A program made the position numbers and the translations under genes. From assembly GCF_014697475.1 (NCBI RefSeq), contig NZ_JACJRV010000061.1, positions 1 through 42,713 of the forward strand: a stretch of DNA of 42,713 nucleotides. The letters are read 5' to 3'. Of the stretch, positions 8,680 through 17,656 are shown one piece after another (position 1 is the first letter of the stretch; every line of letters starts with the position of its first letter). The DNA comes from Nostoc sp. FACHB-152 (GTDB lineage: Bacteria; Cyanobacteriota; Cyanobacteriia; Cyanobacteriales; Nostocaceae). Below the pieces are notes generated by a model that worked only from the letters and a program-made list of their open reading frames with translations, was not told where the DNA came from and did not search any database.

Positions 8680-9270
8680 TCAATTGCATCTATCACTGGA
8701 GTTGTAGACAATAGAACTGAAGCGTCCTTCAACAGTCCCTACTTCAACACAATATCCCGTCTCATTTTCAACATAGTAGGCACTTGCGCCGCCTTCAAAG
8801 GTTTGTGTTGTGTGGTAGGTATAGCCTCGTCGTTGCAATTCTCCCTCTGCTTGTCCAGCTCTCGCTCCAACCAAGTCTGCCAAGTTAGAAGGTACAGTAC
8901 TGATAAGGTTTTCAGGGGTACTCCCTCTTCTCCTTGAAGAGCCTGAATACCTGCCATAGTTGTCTCGTCTCTGGTCTACACCTTCTCTATAACCCCGCTC
9001 ATAGTCTGATGAGTTGTTGGAATTATAGTAATCACGGCTTCTTTCACCATCTCTTAAACCTCTGCGATACTCTTGCTCTCTATTTCCCCGGTGATTTGAA
9101 TGCCTGTCGTTGCGATTACGTTGACCAGCTAAGATACCAATGCCCACAGCAGCTGCACCAATACCAAGGACTTCTCCCGCAGTTAGTGCCTGGACTGGTG
9201 TAGGTATACTGCTAATAGCAGTGGTGGTTGTGAGTAAGACAGCAAAACTGCCAACAAATAAACGTTTCAT
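8680..9270 (-). CDS. Exported protein with Arg/Tyr-rich linker and a two-Cys C-terminal domain
   Basis: I place the start at the ATG at 9270 (MKRLFVGSFAVLLTTTT), which gives a proper signal peptide and 196 residues. An upstream ATG at 9318 would only add a polar leader. After the signal there is a glycine-rich hydrophobic stretch (GEVLGIGAAAVGIGILAG), possibly a Gly-zipper or membrane segment. A charged linker rich in Arg, Tyr, Asn and Ser (about 50-125) follows. The last 67 residues (about 130-196) match both halves of the protein encoded at 19382-19945: LxDLVGARAGQAEGE, RRGYTY, GxC, GRF and a terminal Cys. I do not recognise this domain as a named family. Two invariant cysteines suggest a disulphide outside the cytoplasm. 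Confidence 0.8.
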   Translation of the reverse strand: MKRLFVGSFAVLLTTTTAISSIPTPVQALTAGEVLGIGAAAVGIGILAGQRNRNDRHSNHRGNREQEYRRGLRDGERSRDYYNSNNSSDYERGYREGVDQRRDNYGRYSGSSRRRGSTPENLISTVPSNLADLVGARAGQAEGELQRRGYTYHTTQTFEGGASAYYVENETGYCVEVGTVEGRFSSIVYNSSDRCN

Positions 9271-9350
9271 AAGTTTTACCGAATAAACCAAATAATTAGT
9301 AGTTTTTACAAAGTTCATCCACTACTGAGCTGTTGAGTTCTGGTGGAAAT

Positions 9351-9932
9351 TTACTTTGCTAGGCTCTGAGAAGTTGTTCGTGAAAGCGTTTCAGCAGTGT
9401 GAGAACGAGATTCAAACGAGATTATTTTCAATTCTCCATTCACTATTGCGAATCTGGTTTTAGTACTGCTTGTAACTATATGTTTCTTACCATCTTTACC
9501 AGTCAACTCTAAAACTGAGTCATCTTCAGCAACGGCTATTTGACCTTTTGCAGAAATAACTACTTCTCTATCTCTTACCAGTTCTTGAATTTCCTTAAGT
9601 TTGCCATAGGATTGTTTCATAGTGTCTCGGAGGTTATCCCTACCTTCAATCACCATTGAGACAGAAGCATCCGTCGTTGCGGAGGTGAATTCCGAAATTA
9701 GAAAAGGAACTGCATACTTCACCAATAAGGAATCAACATCCAGCTTTTTTGTGCCTGCGGCAATTTCATCCATAATCCGATTCACATCTGCCTCACTAAT
9801 TCCCTTGGAATTGGCTTGAGCTATTTCTAATGCTCTGACTTCTGCCTTAGTTGAGATTGATGTGATGCCAACAAGTAAAAAACTAAAAGAAACAGCGATG
9901 AAACTGGTGAGTAATAATCGGGATTTTGCCAT
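9351..9932 (-). CDS. Exported hypothetical protein, possibly NTF2/SnoaL-like
   Basis: This is a 193-residue protein with a signal peptide (MAKSRLLLTSFIAVSFSFLL, cleavage near residue 30). The mature part begins with helices (ISEADVNRIMDEIAAG). It continues with alternating strands (VSMVIEGRDNL, REVVISAKGQIAVAEDDSVLELTGKDG, THFAIVNG-like TRFAIVNGELKIISFESR). The helix-then-curved-sheet order resembles NTF2-like or SnoaL-like folds with a closing 'NGELKIISF' strand. No catalytic residues can be picked out, so this is a fold guess only. It is the first of three co-oriented exported-protein genes, and its promoter lies in the long gap to the M13 genes. Confidence 0.72.
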   Translation of the reverse strand: MAKSRLLLTSFIAVSFSFLLVGITSISTKAEVRALEIAQANSKGISEADVNRIMDEIAAGTKKLDVDSLLVKYAVPFLISEFTSATTDASVSMVIEGRDNLRDTMKQSYGKLKEIQELVRDREVVISAKGQIAVAEDDSVLELTGKDGKKHIVTSSTKTRFAIVNGELKIISFESRSHTAETLSRTTSQSLAK

Positions 9933-10125
9933 GATATTTTGTTTAACTTGACTGGTAAATCAATGATGATGTGTGGTGAAGAAATACAAAATTATTGCTA
10001 GTATTGGATAATACTTATTTTCGGTTTTTTCGCAGATTCGTGCATTGCGCTTACCGATGTTTTAACAAAGATAAGGAACATGAAGTCTAAAATTTTTCGA
10101 CAGCATTAAATTTGCCATGTTTTTT

Positions 10126-10535
10126 TATTTACCTCAAGTTCAGATAAATCAGTTAACTTGCAGGCAAGCTAACTGAACACACTCCCATGATGAGAGTTAT
10201 TGGAAAACCAGGTTTTAACTCTTGCTGTACAAGGATTTTATTCTCGTTAGATACTATTTTTTTAATACTTATTGCAGATAAATCTCAAGATTTTCTTAAT
10301 ATAATGGTTAATTTTATTTTTTATATTTTATTTTCTCATCGCTAAAAAATATTAATTAATTTTGTTACAGTTAGAAAATATTACTTAAATCACTTAAGAG
10401 ATAAATCACATCAATCAAAACATCATATATGTCAGTTAAGCAGGAATTAGTTACGAAGATATATCTTTATTTAAGGCAGTCAAAATAAATATTGATTAAT
10501 TGAGATAAGCAGAAAAAATTTAACTTGACTTTGTT
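10126..10535 (+). repeat. Decayed duplicate of the HTH-AAA upstream region
   Basis: Positions 10126-10157 match 21262-21293 at 30 of 32 bases. Positions 10384-10440 match 21507-21563 without gaps at 44 of 57 bases. The distance between the two blocks is similar (258 versus 245 bp), and weaker similarity continues around AAAAAATTT at 10512-10521, where the intact copy has its ATG. In this copy the frame reads TTG-AGA-TAA, so the gene start is lost. Shared elements include AAATCAGTTAA and CTTAAATCAxTTAA. It is either a relict of a lost module or a shared regulatory region. Confidence 0.7.
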
Positions 10536-10671
10536 CCATTTGGTGGTATTTGTAGTTGGTAACGCTTAGATGAAGACCTCATCAAGTAGGTATTGTTATG
10601 TTTATTAATGGAAATGGCCAAACTTTTGTATTTGTTTATTTTTACAATCGAACTCTTATGAGAGAATAACT

Positions 10672-10761
10672 ATGGATTATGGTTCTTTTGATACCTTCCT
10701 AAAAGAATCGCAATCAAATTTATCTAAGCATATCAAATCTATTAGCCATAATAAATACTAA
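10672..10761 (+). CDS. Possible 29-residue peptide
   Basis: An ATG preceded by GAGAGAATAACT opens a 29-codon frame starting MDYGSFDTFLKE and ending in TAA. The product would be polar, Ser/Lys/His-rich and soluble. It lies in otherwise non-coding DNA. The only support is the weak ribosome-binding site, so it may be chance. Confidence 0.15.
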   Translation: MDYGSFDTFLKESQSNLSKHIKSISHNKY

Positions 10762-10917
10762 AAAAATCAAAAGAAAATATCAAATTTAATCTGAATATGA
10801 TAGTCAGTCCAAAAATTGGATTAAATTAATTACGCAGATTGATGGGTGAGAAAGGCTAGAGGCTAGAGTGTTGTACCACATCCCCATGAAAAGTGATGTA
10901 TATCATTGAGCATAAAC

Positions 10918-13044
10918 ATGAAAAACAATAAGCAATTTCGCGTTTCTTGGTGGTTAACTAGCAGTATCTTGCTGGTGCTAGGAATTTGTACCACATCCAA
11001 TACTACTGCTTTCGGTAATCACTCCCATAGCAATAAGGCTGAACAAGTTTCTCAGACTAAGTTTCCTCTGGGTTTTTCGGTGAACAAAATAGATACCACT
11101 GTAGACCCCAAGCAGGACTTCTATCGATTTGCGGCGGGTAAATGGTTGGATAGTGTTGAACCTACCCCAGAGTTTTTGCGGGTGTCTGGTGCTGATTTTT
11201 TAGACAAAGAAGTTTCTAAGCAGTTGCAACAAATATTGTCACAGGCAGCAACTCAAAGCACTAAGGCATCGAAGGGAAGCCCATTGCAACAGGTAGGCGA
11301 CTTATATGTGTCGGGTATGGATGAGAAGCGAGTGAAAGCCTTGGGAGTTTTGCCTTTGAAGCCCATATTTGAACGGATTGACGCAATTAACTCTCCTCAA
11401 ACTTTAACCAAAACCCTTGCCGATCTATCACTGATATTGGGTATTTCGGATAATCCCGATATTTTGATGTTCGGTGTGCAGATTGGAGCAGATATACAGG
11501 ACAGAACCATCAACACAGTTTATATAGGCGATCGCACACTGCTCCTGAGCCAAGTAGAATATCTAAATCCAGATGCAGCACCTATCCGCGCCGCCTATTT
11601 AAAATTTGTGACAGCCAACTTAGAAATTGCTGGCTCCTCCCCCGCACAAGCAACCGCCGCAGCTAAGAAAATTCTAGAAATTGAGACTCGCCTTGCCAAG
11701 AAAAAACTTACCCCTGTAGAAAAAAAAGACCTCAACCGCAGATTTAACAAGATGCCTTTTGCAAAGTTTCAATCTTTGCTCTCAAACTTCGATCTGAAGA
11801 CCTATTTTGAAAAATTGGGATTACCAACTGAGGGCAATGTCATTGTTGTGGAGTCTCAAGCATTGGCAGAGCTAAACCAGATACTTCAGGAATACCCAAT
11901 CGAGGATATCAAGACCTATTTGCGTTGGGCTGTATTGTTTAACGCTAAACCCTATCTAACCCCGGCATTTAACGATCCTGCTTTGGCACTTTTTGAGGCT
12001 CGCGTCGGCAAAATTAAGCTTCCGTCTCGCGCTGACATTATATCCGGCCAGATTCCTAAATTATTAGGTCATCCCCTATCCCAACTCTATGTTAAGGAAT
12101 ACTTTTCTCCCGAATCTAAGCAACGAGTAGAAAGTATGATTGGACGGATCAAGTCTGTATTCAGGGCGCGGTTAGCAGCAAATAGTTGGCTCAGTGATAC
12201 TACCCGTAAATCAGCTTTGGAAAAGCTTGATCGTATGGTCATCAAAGTAGCCTATCCAGAGAAATGGATTGATTATTCCGGGATTGATATCCGCCCTGAT
12301 GACTATTTTGGTAACGTCACGCGGATCAAACAATTTCTCACCCGCCGCAATTTGGCTTTGGTTGGCAAACCAGTCACCCGTGATGAATTCAACTCAAAGG
12401 GGACATTGCCCATCGTGATCAATGCGGCTTACGATGCCTCAAACAATGGAATTGAAATTCCTGCCGCCTTTCTACAACCTCCATATTTTGATCCCAAGGG
12501 CGATGCAGCCGTGAACTTCTGCACTATTGGTGCTGTGATTGGTCATGAAATCACTCACGGCTTTGACAGTGAGGGGCGGTTGTCCGATGCTCAAGGTAAT
12601 TTGCGGAATTGGTGGACTGAAGAAGATGCTGCCAAGTTTGTAGCCCAGACTGACAAGTTGGTGAAACAGGCTGATGCTTTTGAAGTGCTACCAGGATTGA
12701 AATTGAACGGCAAGCTATCCGTCGGAGAAAATCTGGCTGATGTTGGTGGGGTTAGTCTAGCTTATGAGGCACTACAAGGGTATTTAAAAGAAAATCCCCA
12801 AGCTAATCAAAAGATTAATGGTTACACACCCCAACAGCGTTGCTTCATTGCCTGGGGTCAGCTATGGGCTTCTAAAACTAATGAAGGTAGTCTCCGCCAA
12901 AATGCAGCAACCGAAGAGCATCCCCCAGGCCCTTATCGTGTCTTGGCTCCTTTACAGCATGAGGATGGGTTTTACAAAGCGTTTGATATCAAACCTGGTG
13001 ATCCTATGTGGCTAGATGAAAAAGACAGGGTGAAAATTTGGTAG
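10918..13044 (+). CDS. M13 (neprilysin/PepO-like) metallopeptidase, copy 1
   Basis: This is a 708-residue zinc endopeptidase. The start at ATG 10918 (MKNNKQFRVSWWLTSS) matches the paralogue at 13117, so I prefer it over a TTG at 10906. A signal peptide of about 30 residues indicates export. The M13 N-terminal lobe covers about 55-440. The catalytic domain has HEITHGFDSEGR, with zinc ligands His543 and His547 and catalytic Glu544. GENLADVGG follows, with Glu604 as third ligand and Asp608. The upstream NAAYDASNNGIEIPAAFLQP and the C-terminal KPGDPMWLDEKDRVKIW are the family's substrate-groove and closing motifs. M13 enzymes cut short peptides outside the cell or in the periplasm. It is first of three consecutive M13 genes, with a 72-bp gap to the next. 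All catalytic residues are intact. Confidence 0.95.
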   Translation: MKNNKQFRVSWWLTSSILLVLGICTTSNTTAFGNHSHSNKAEQVSQTKFPLGFSVNKIDTTVDPKQDFYRFAAGKWLDSVEPTPEFLRVSGADFLDKEVSKQLQQILSQAATQSTKASKGSPLQQVGDLYVSGMDEKRVKALGVLPLKPIFERIDAINSPQTLTKTLADLSLILGISDNPDILMFGVQIGADIQDRTINTVYIGDRTLLLSQVEYLNPDAAPIRAAYLKFVTANLEIAGSSPAQATAAAKKILEIETRLAKKKLTPVEKKDLNRRFNKMPFAKFQSLLSNFDLKTYFEKLGLPTEGNVIVVESQALAELNQILQEYPIEDIKTYLRWAVLFNAKPYLTPAFNDPALALFEARVGKIKLPSRADIISGQIPKLLGHPLSQLYVKEYFSPESKQRVESMIGRIKSVFRARLAANSWLSDTTRKSALEKLDRMVIKVAYPEKWIDYSGIDIRPDDYFGNVTRIKQFLTRRNLALVGKPVTRDEFNSKGTLPIVINAAYDASNNGIEIPAAFLQPPYFDPKGDAAVNFCTIGAVIGHEITHGFDSEGRLSDAQGNLRNWWTEEDAAKFVAQTDKLVKQADAFEVLPGLKLNGKLSVGENLADVGGVSLAYEALQGYLKENPQANQKINGYTPQQRCFIAWGQLWASKTNEGSLRQNAATEEHPPGPYRVLAPLQHEDGFYKAFDIKPGDPMWLDEKDRVKIW

Positions 13045-13116
13045 CGAAATAAAAATCAAGTTTTTCAGGCGATCGCAACGATATCCAGAAATAACAACCA
13101 GAATTAACAAATAAAT

Positions 13117-15237
13117 ATGATCAACAATCAGCAATTTCGCCTCTCTCCCTGGTTAACCAGCAGCATGGCTCTGTTACTGGGAATTTGCACTACACCCTGT
13201 AGCATCGCTCTCAGCGATCAGCCCAAGAGCAAAACCTCTGAACCAGTTTCTCTACAGCAGTTACCTCTGGGTTTTTCCATAGAGAAAATGGATACCACGG
13301 TAGATCCCAAAAAGGACTTCCATCGATTCGCCGCAGGCAAATGGCTAGATGCTGCCAAGATTCCTCCTGACCAATTGAGCATCTCCGGGATTGCCCTACT
13401 GGCGGTTCAGGTTTCCCAACAATTAGAGCAGATCACACAACAGTCTGTCGCCCAAAGTACCAAAGCCGCAAAAGGCAGTCCATTGCAACAAGTGGGTGAT
13501 TTATATGCTTCTGGTATGGATGTGAAGCAGCTAGAAAGTTTGGGAGTCTCCCCCCTGAAGCCACTATTTGATCGTGTTCAGGCGATCGATTCGCCCCAAC
13601 AGTTAACGAAAACCCTTGCCCAACTGCAAATAAAACTGAATAAGCCAATCATTGTGCAGGTGGGCATAAGTCCTGATCCTCAAAATAACAAAATCAATAC
13701 CATTGCCCTAATTGGTGGTACTCTCGGCTTACCATCTCAAGAGGATTATTTGAGTCCCAACAGAGATGCTATCCGCAAAGCCTACTTGGATTATGTGACA
13801 GAGGCCTTGGCAATTGCTGGTAGCTCTCCAGCAGAAGCGACATCCGCAGCCAAAAAGATTTTAGAAATTGAGACTCGCATTGCCAGCAAGCAACTTACCC
13901 CTGCCGAGTTTAGAGATCCCAACCGCAGAATGAAAAAGATGTCCTTTGCCCAACTTCAGTCTTTGTTGTCGAATTTAGACATGAAGCTATATTTTCAGGA
14001 GTTGAAATTACCTACTACAGGAAATGTCGTTGTTGTCGATCCTGGCTCATTGGTAGAGATTAACCAAATACTGAAAGAATACCCGCTTAATGACATCAAG
14101 ACTTATTTACGTTGGGGTTTGTTAAACCAAAACATCGCCTACTTAACCCCGGCATTTGAAAAGCCTTTACTCGCTTTTAAAAAGGTATATTATGGCAAAG
14201 AATTTGAATTTCAGTCGCGTAGCAAACGCGTGACTGCTCTCATCTCCGAAAAATATGGTCATCCCTTGTCTCAACTCTATGTCAAGAAACATTTTTCTCC
14301 CGAAGCCAAAAAACAGGTAGAGGGAATAATCCAGCAGATTAAAACTTTGTTCAGGGCGCGACTGGAAGCAAATAAATGGCTAACTGATGCTACCCGCAAG
14401 TCAGCACTAGAGAAAATAGACCGCGTAGTGATCAAAGTAGGGTATCCAGAGAAATGGATTGATTATTCTAGTGTTGATATTCGCCGAGATGACTTTTTTG
14501 GTAACGTGATCCGCACCAATGAATTTCTCAGTCGCCGGGATCTGTCCCGATTTGGCAAACCCGTTACCAACGATGAATTTGACGTTCCGAACTCTACATT
14601 ACCTATTGTTGTTAATGCAGCTTACGATTCCACCGTCAACGGAATTGAGATTCCTGCGGCTTTCCTGCAACCACCATTTTTTGATCCAAAAGGCGATGCA
14701 GCCGTGAACTTTTGTTCGATGGGAGCTGTGATTGGTCATGAAATTACTCACGGTTTTGACAGTCAAGGGCGGCTCTACAATGCTCAAGGTAATCTGCAAA
14801 ATTGGTGGACTGATCAAGATGCTGCCAAATTCGTAGCCCAGACCGACAAACTGGTGAAACAGGCTGATGCTTTTGAAGTGCTACCGGGAGTGAGATTGAA
14901 CGGAAAGCTCACCGTCGGGGAAAATCTGGCTGATGTTGGTGGTGTCAGCCTAGCTTATCAAGCACTAGAGCAGTATTTGCAGAAAAATCCCCAAGCCAAT
15001 CAAAAGATTAATGGCTATACACCCCAACAGCGTTGCTTCATTGCTTGGTCGCAGTTATGGGCTACGAAAGTCAATGAAGGCGCTCTCCGCCAAAATACAG
15101 CAACCGATGGGCATCCAGTCGGCGCTTATCGCGGCATTGCTCCTTTACAACATGAGGACGGTTTTTTCAAAGCCTTTGATATCAAACCGGGTGATCCAAT
15201 GTGGCGGGATGAGAAAGACCGCGTGAAAATCTGGTAG
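13117..15237 (+). CDS. M13 (neprilysin/PepO-like) metallopeptidase, copy 2
   Basis: This 706-residue exported zinc peptidase is very similar to copy 1 across its length, from the signal peptide (MINNQQFRLSPWLTSS) to the ending MWRDEKDRVKIW. The zinc site is intact: His541 and His545 with Glu542 in HEITHGFDSQGR, and Glu602/Asp606 in GENLADVGG. The N-terminal lobe differs most, notably about residues 355-385, which implies diverged substrate access. It starts at ATG 13117. It sits 72 bp after copy 1, probably in one transcript, and is separated from copy 3 by 253 bp containing tandem repeats and a hairpin. The close similarity to copy 1 indicates local duplication more recent than that giving copy 3. 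Confidence 0.95.
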   Translation: MINNQQFRLSPWLTSSMALLLGICTTPCSIALSDQPKSKTSEPVSLQQLPLGFSIEKMDTTVDPKKDFHRFAAGKWLDAAKIPPDQLSISGIALLAVQVSQQLEQITQQSVAQSTKAAKGSPLQQVGDLYASGMDVKQLESLGVSPLKPLFDRVQAIDSPQQLTKTLAQLQIKLNKPIIVQVGISPDPQNNKINTIALIGGTLGLPSQEDYLSPNRDAIRKAYLDYVTEALAIAGSSPAEATSAAKKILEIETRIASKQLTPAEFRDPNRRMKKMSFAQLQSLLSNLDMKLYFQELKLPTTGNVVVVDPGSLVEINQILKEYPLNDIKTYLRWGLLNQNIAYLTPAFEKPLLAFKKVYYGKEFEFQSRSKRVTALISEKYGHPLSQLYVKKHFSPEAKKQVEGIIQQIKTLFRARLEANKWLTDATRKSALEKIDRVVIKVGYPEKWIDYSSVDIRRDDFFGNVIRTNEFLSRRDLSRFGKPVTNDEFDVPNSTLPIVVNAAYDSTVNGIEIPAAFLQPPFFDPKGDAAVNFCSMGAVIGHEITHGFDSQGRLYNAQGNLQNWWTDQDAAKFVAQTDKLVKQADAFEVLPGVRLNGKLTVGENLADVGGVSLAYQALEQYLQKNPQANQKINGYTPQQRCFIAWSQLWATKVNEGALRQNTATDGHPVGAYRGIAPLQHEDGFFKAFDIKPGDPMWRDEKDRVKIW

Positions 15238-15260
15238 GGAATCTGAGATCCGTGAAACTA

Positions 15261-15327
15261 AATGAGTAAGGAGTAAGGACTAATGAGTAAAGAGTAAGGA
15301 CTAATGAGTAATACCCATTACTTATTA
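15261..15327. repeat. 21-nt tandem repeat with terminal hairpin
   Basis: AATGAGTAAGGAGTAAGGACT-type units of 21 bases (three heptamers each) repeat about two and a half times from 15261. The last one runs into an inverted repeat: TAATGAGTAAT (15302-15312) pairs with ATTACTTATTA (15317-15327) with one mismatch and loop ACCC. This is a cyanobacterial STRR-like element between M13 copies 2 and 3 and may separate their transcripts. Confidence 0.65.
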
Positions 15328-15490
15328 CTTCAAAATCAAAGACAGTTGGAGTCGGAGAGTAGCGCTTTGCGATTTTGATAAAAATTTTCCGCTTCTTAAC
15401 ATGGGAGTTGAGATGGAAATGAAACCGTGACATCGAACATCACTCCCATATCATCTGCCAAACCTAAAATCACTGCATTTTTTAAAGATC

Positions 15491-17560
15491 ATGAAGCTTT
15501 TTTCTGGTTTATTTGTCATTTCTTCCTTAGCGATCGCGCCCATAATTAATTTTCAATCAACCACAAGCACAACCCCAAGCAAAAACACAACAGCCGTGGG
15601 CTTTTCCGTTAAGCATATAGATAAATCTGTTAGCCCTAAAGTAGATTTTTATAAATTTGCGGCGGGTAATTGGCTCAAAAATGCCGTTATTCCTGATGAT
15701 AATTTTCGTGTTGATAGTTTTACTCATGCTGAAGACCAGAGGAATCAGAAAGTATTAACCATCATGGAACAGGCGGCCGCCAAAAGTTCCACAGCATCAC
15801 CAGGAAGTGCTACTCAGCAAGTAGGCGATCTTTATCGGTCAGCGATGAATACTAAAATACTCAATAAATTGGGTATTTCTCCTTTAAAACCCGACTTGGA
15901 CAAAATTGCAGCGCTATCTTCAAAAGAAGATTTGATCACCCTCATGGCTAGTCAAAGTTTAATGGGAATACCATCGGTTTTCACATTAATTGTCGAGGCA
16001 GATGTAAAACAAGCAAAAGTCAGTGCTTTATATGTGAAACCAATACCCCATATCGAAAAGACACTAGGTAAAGATTTTTATCTAAGCTCAGACTCTACTT
16101 CACAAAGAAAGGCTTACATTGCTCATATTACGAAAATACTGGAATTGGCAGGAGAAACACCAAGCAAAGCGGCAACTCAGGCAAAAACTATTTTGCAGAT
16201 AGAAACAGTCTTAGCTAAAGCTATTTTCACACCTACGGAAGCCGCAGATGTGAATCTTACCTATAACAAAAAACAGATAGCTCAATTTAAGTCGGAAACA
16301 CCGAATATTGATTGGGATCGCTATTTTTCGACCATTGGTTTATCAGGGATTAAAGAGATTATTGTCACCCAGCCAAAGTATATGGTGGCAGCTAATCAGT
16401 TATTAGGGGAAACTTCTCTTGATGACTGGAAAACCTATTTACGTTGGCGAGTATTAAATAGTAATGCCTCTTTTTTGAGCGAAGACTTTGCCCAAGAACA
16501 TTTCAACTTTTTTACTAAAACAATACTAGGGACACAACAACGCCAACCCCGTAATCAAGAAGTAGCAGAAGTAGTCAGAACAAATTTAGAGCATCCCACC
16601 GCTAAACTTTATGTGGACAAATATTTTCCCCCTGCTACTAAAGCAAAAGCAGAGGAGATGGTAAAAAATATCAAAGCTGAATTTAGACTTCGCTTAGAGC
16701 AAAATACTTGGATGAGTGCAGAAACTCGCAAACAAGCTTTAGACAAGCTCGATAAGATCAAAGAATATGTAGGCTATCCGGAAACATGGCTCAATTATTC
16801 TCGTGTCAAGATTGACCCCAATGATTATTTAGGTAATATCACACGTTTGAATCAATGGCAAAGTCGCCGTAATTTCGATAAATTAGGAAAACCTTTTGTG
16901 TCTGAGACTTTTACACAAGATTCAAATAGTACCTCAGTTAATGCCACCTACGAGCCATCGTTAAATATAGTTCAAATTCCCGCAGCTATTTTACAAGCTC
17001 CTTTCTTCGATGCTAGTGGTGATGATGCTGTTAATTATTGTGCGATCGGCGCGATAATTGGCCATGAATTTACTCACGGTTTTGACAGTCAGGGGCGACT
17101 GTATGATGCTGAAGGGAATCTAAAAGATTGGTGGACAAAAGAGGATGCTCAAAAGTTTGAGGCAAAAGCCAATCAATTAGTTGAACAATATAACAAATAT
17201 GAAGCACTGCCAGGGTTATTTGTCAATGGTAAGTTATCTCTAGGAGAGAATATCGCTGATTTAGGAGGTATTTTAACCGCTCATTCCGCTTTACAACGTC
17301 ATTTAACAGCAAAACAGCGCTCTAGTAAAATTGACGGATATACCCCTGGAGAACGTTGCTTTATCGCTTGGGGTCAGGTGTGGAAATCGCAATGGCGACC
17401 TGAAATATTACGTAAAATAGTTCTTAATGACGCTCATCCTCCTGGTCAATTCAGGGCTATGGGTTCTTTAACTAATACATCAGAGTTTTTCTCTACCTTT
17501 GACATCAAACCGGGTGATCCAATGTGGCGCGATGAAAAAGACCGCGTGAAGATTTGGTAA
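15491..17560 (+). CDS. M13 (neprilysin/PepO-like) metallopeptidase, copy 3
   Basis: This 689-residue exported zinc peptidase is more diverged from copies 1 and 2. A signal peptide covers about residues 1-22 (MKLFSGLFVISSLAIAPI). The zinc site is HEFTHGFDSQGR, with His525, Glu526 and His529, and GENIADLGG gives Glu586 and Asp590. The binding motif is NATYEPSLNIVQIPAAIL and the end is KPGDPMWRDEKDRVKIW, so it should be active. It starts at ATG 15491 without a strong ribosome-binding site. The 253-bp spacer before it contains repeats and inverted sequences, suggesting its own promoter. A strong hairpin 26 bp after the stop ends transcription. Divergence from the other copies suggests a different peptide specificity (inference). 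Confidence 0.95.
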   Translation: MKLFSGLFVISSLAIAPIINFQSTTSTTPSKNTTAVGFSVKHIDKSVSPKVDFYKFAAGNWLKNAVIPDDNFRVDSFTHAEDQRNQKVLTIMEQAAAKSSTASPGSATQQVGDLYRSAMNTKILNKLGISPLKPDLDKIAALSSKEDLITLMASQSLMGIPSVFTLIVEADVKQAKVSALYVKPIPHIEKTLGKDFYLSSDSTSQRKAYIAHITKILELAGETPSKAATQAKTILQIETVLAKAIFTPTEAADVNLTYNKKQIAQFKSETPNIDWDRYFSTIGLSGIKEIIVTQPKYMVAANQLLGETSLDDWKTYLRWRVLNSNASFLSEDFAQEHFNFFTKTILGTQQRQPRNQEVAEVVRTNLEHPTAKLYVDKYFPPATKAKAEEMVKNIKAEFRLRLEQNTWMSAETRKQALDKLDKIKEYVGYPETWLNYSRVKIDPNDYLGNITRLNQWQSRRNFDKLGKPFVSETFTQDSNSTSVNATYEPSLNIVQIPAAILQAPFFDASGDDAVNYCAIGAIIGHEFTHGFDSQGRLYDAEGNLKDWWTKEDAQKFEAKANQLVEQYNKYEALPGLFVNGKLSLGENIADLGGILTAHSALQRHLTAKQRSSKIDGYTPGERCFIAWGQVWKSQWRPEILRKIVLNDAHPPGQFRAMGSLTNTSEFFSTFDIKPGDPMWRDEKDRVKIW

Positions 17561-17585
17561 GTAGTAGTTCATAAATGCACAAATA

Positions 17586-17631
17586 TTGACAGGCGAGAGA
17601 AAGGGTTTCAACCCTTTCTCTCGCCTGTCAA
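17586..17631. terminator. Perfect 20-bp bidirectional terminator hairpin
   Basis: Bases 17586-17605 (core GGCGAGAGAAAGGG) pair perfectly with 17612-17631 around a 6-base loop. T-rich sequence follows (GTCTTTTTGACG). The hairpin lies between the convergent ends of M13 copy 3 (17560) and the minus-strand gene ending at 17657, so it probably serves both. Confidence 0.88.
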
Positions 17632-17656
17632 AGTCTTTTTGACGACCAATATTAGG

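Larger units (their letters stand above)
9933..10917. other. Long AT-rich gap between exported-protein genes and M13 genes
   Basis: This gap of almost 1 kb separates divergent transcription units. It holds the decayed copy of the region upstream of the HTH-AAA gene (10126-10535) and two very short open frames (10598-10669 and 10672-10761). It must also hold the outward promoters for the 9351 and 10918 genes, although no canonical -35/-10 pair stands out. Apart from these I see no gene. Confidence 0.7.

Noticed and set aside
10918-11020. Possible lipoprotein signal in M13 copy 1 (LGIC near residue 24)
   Set aside because: The residue before Cys is Ile, not Ala, Gly or Ser, so a lipobox is unlikely. 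An ordinary signal peptide fits better.
15261-15327. Tandem repeats considered as a short CRISPR array
   Set aside because: Units are contiguous heptamer multiples without unique spacers, and no cas gene is near.
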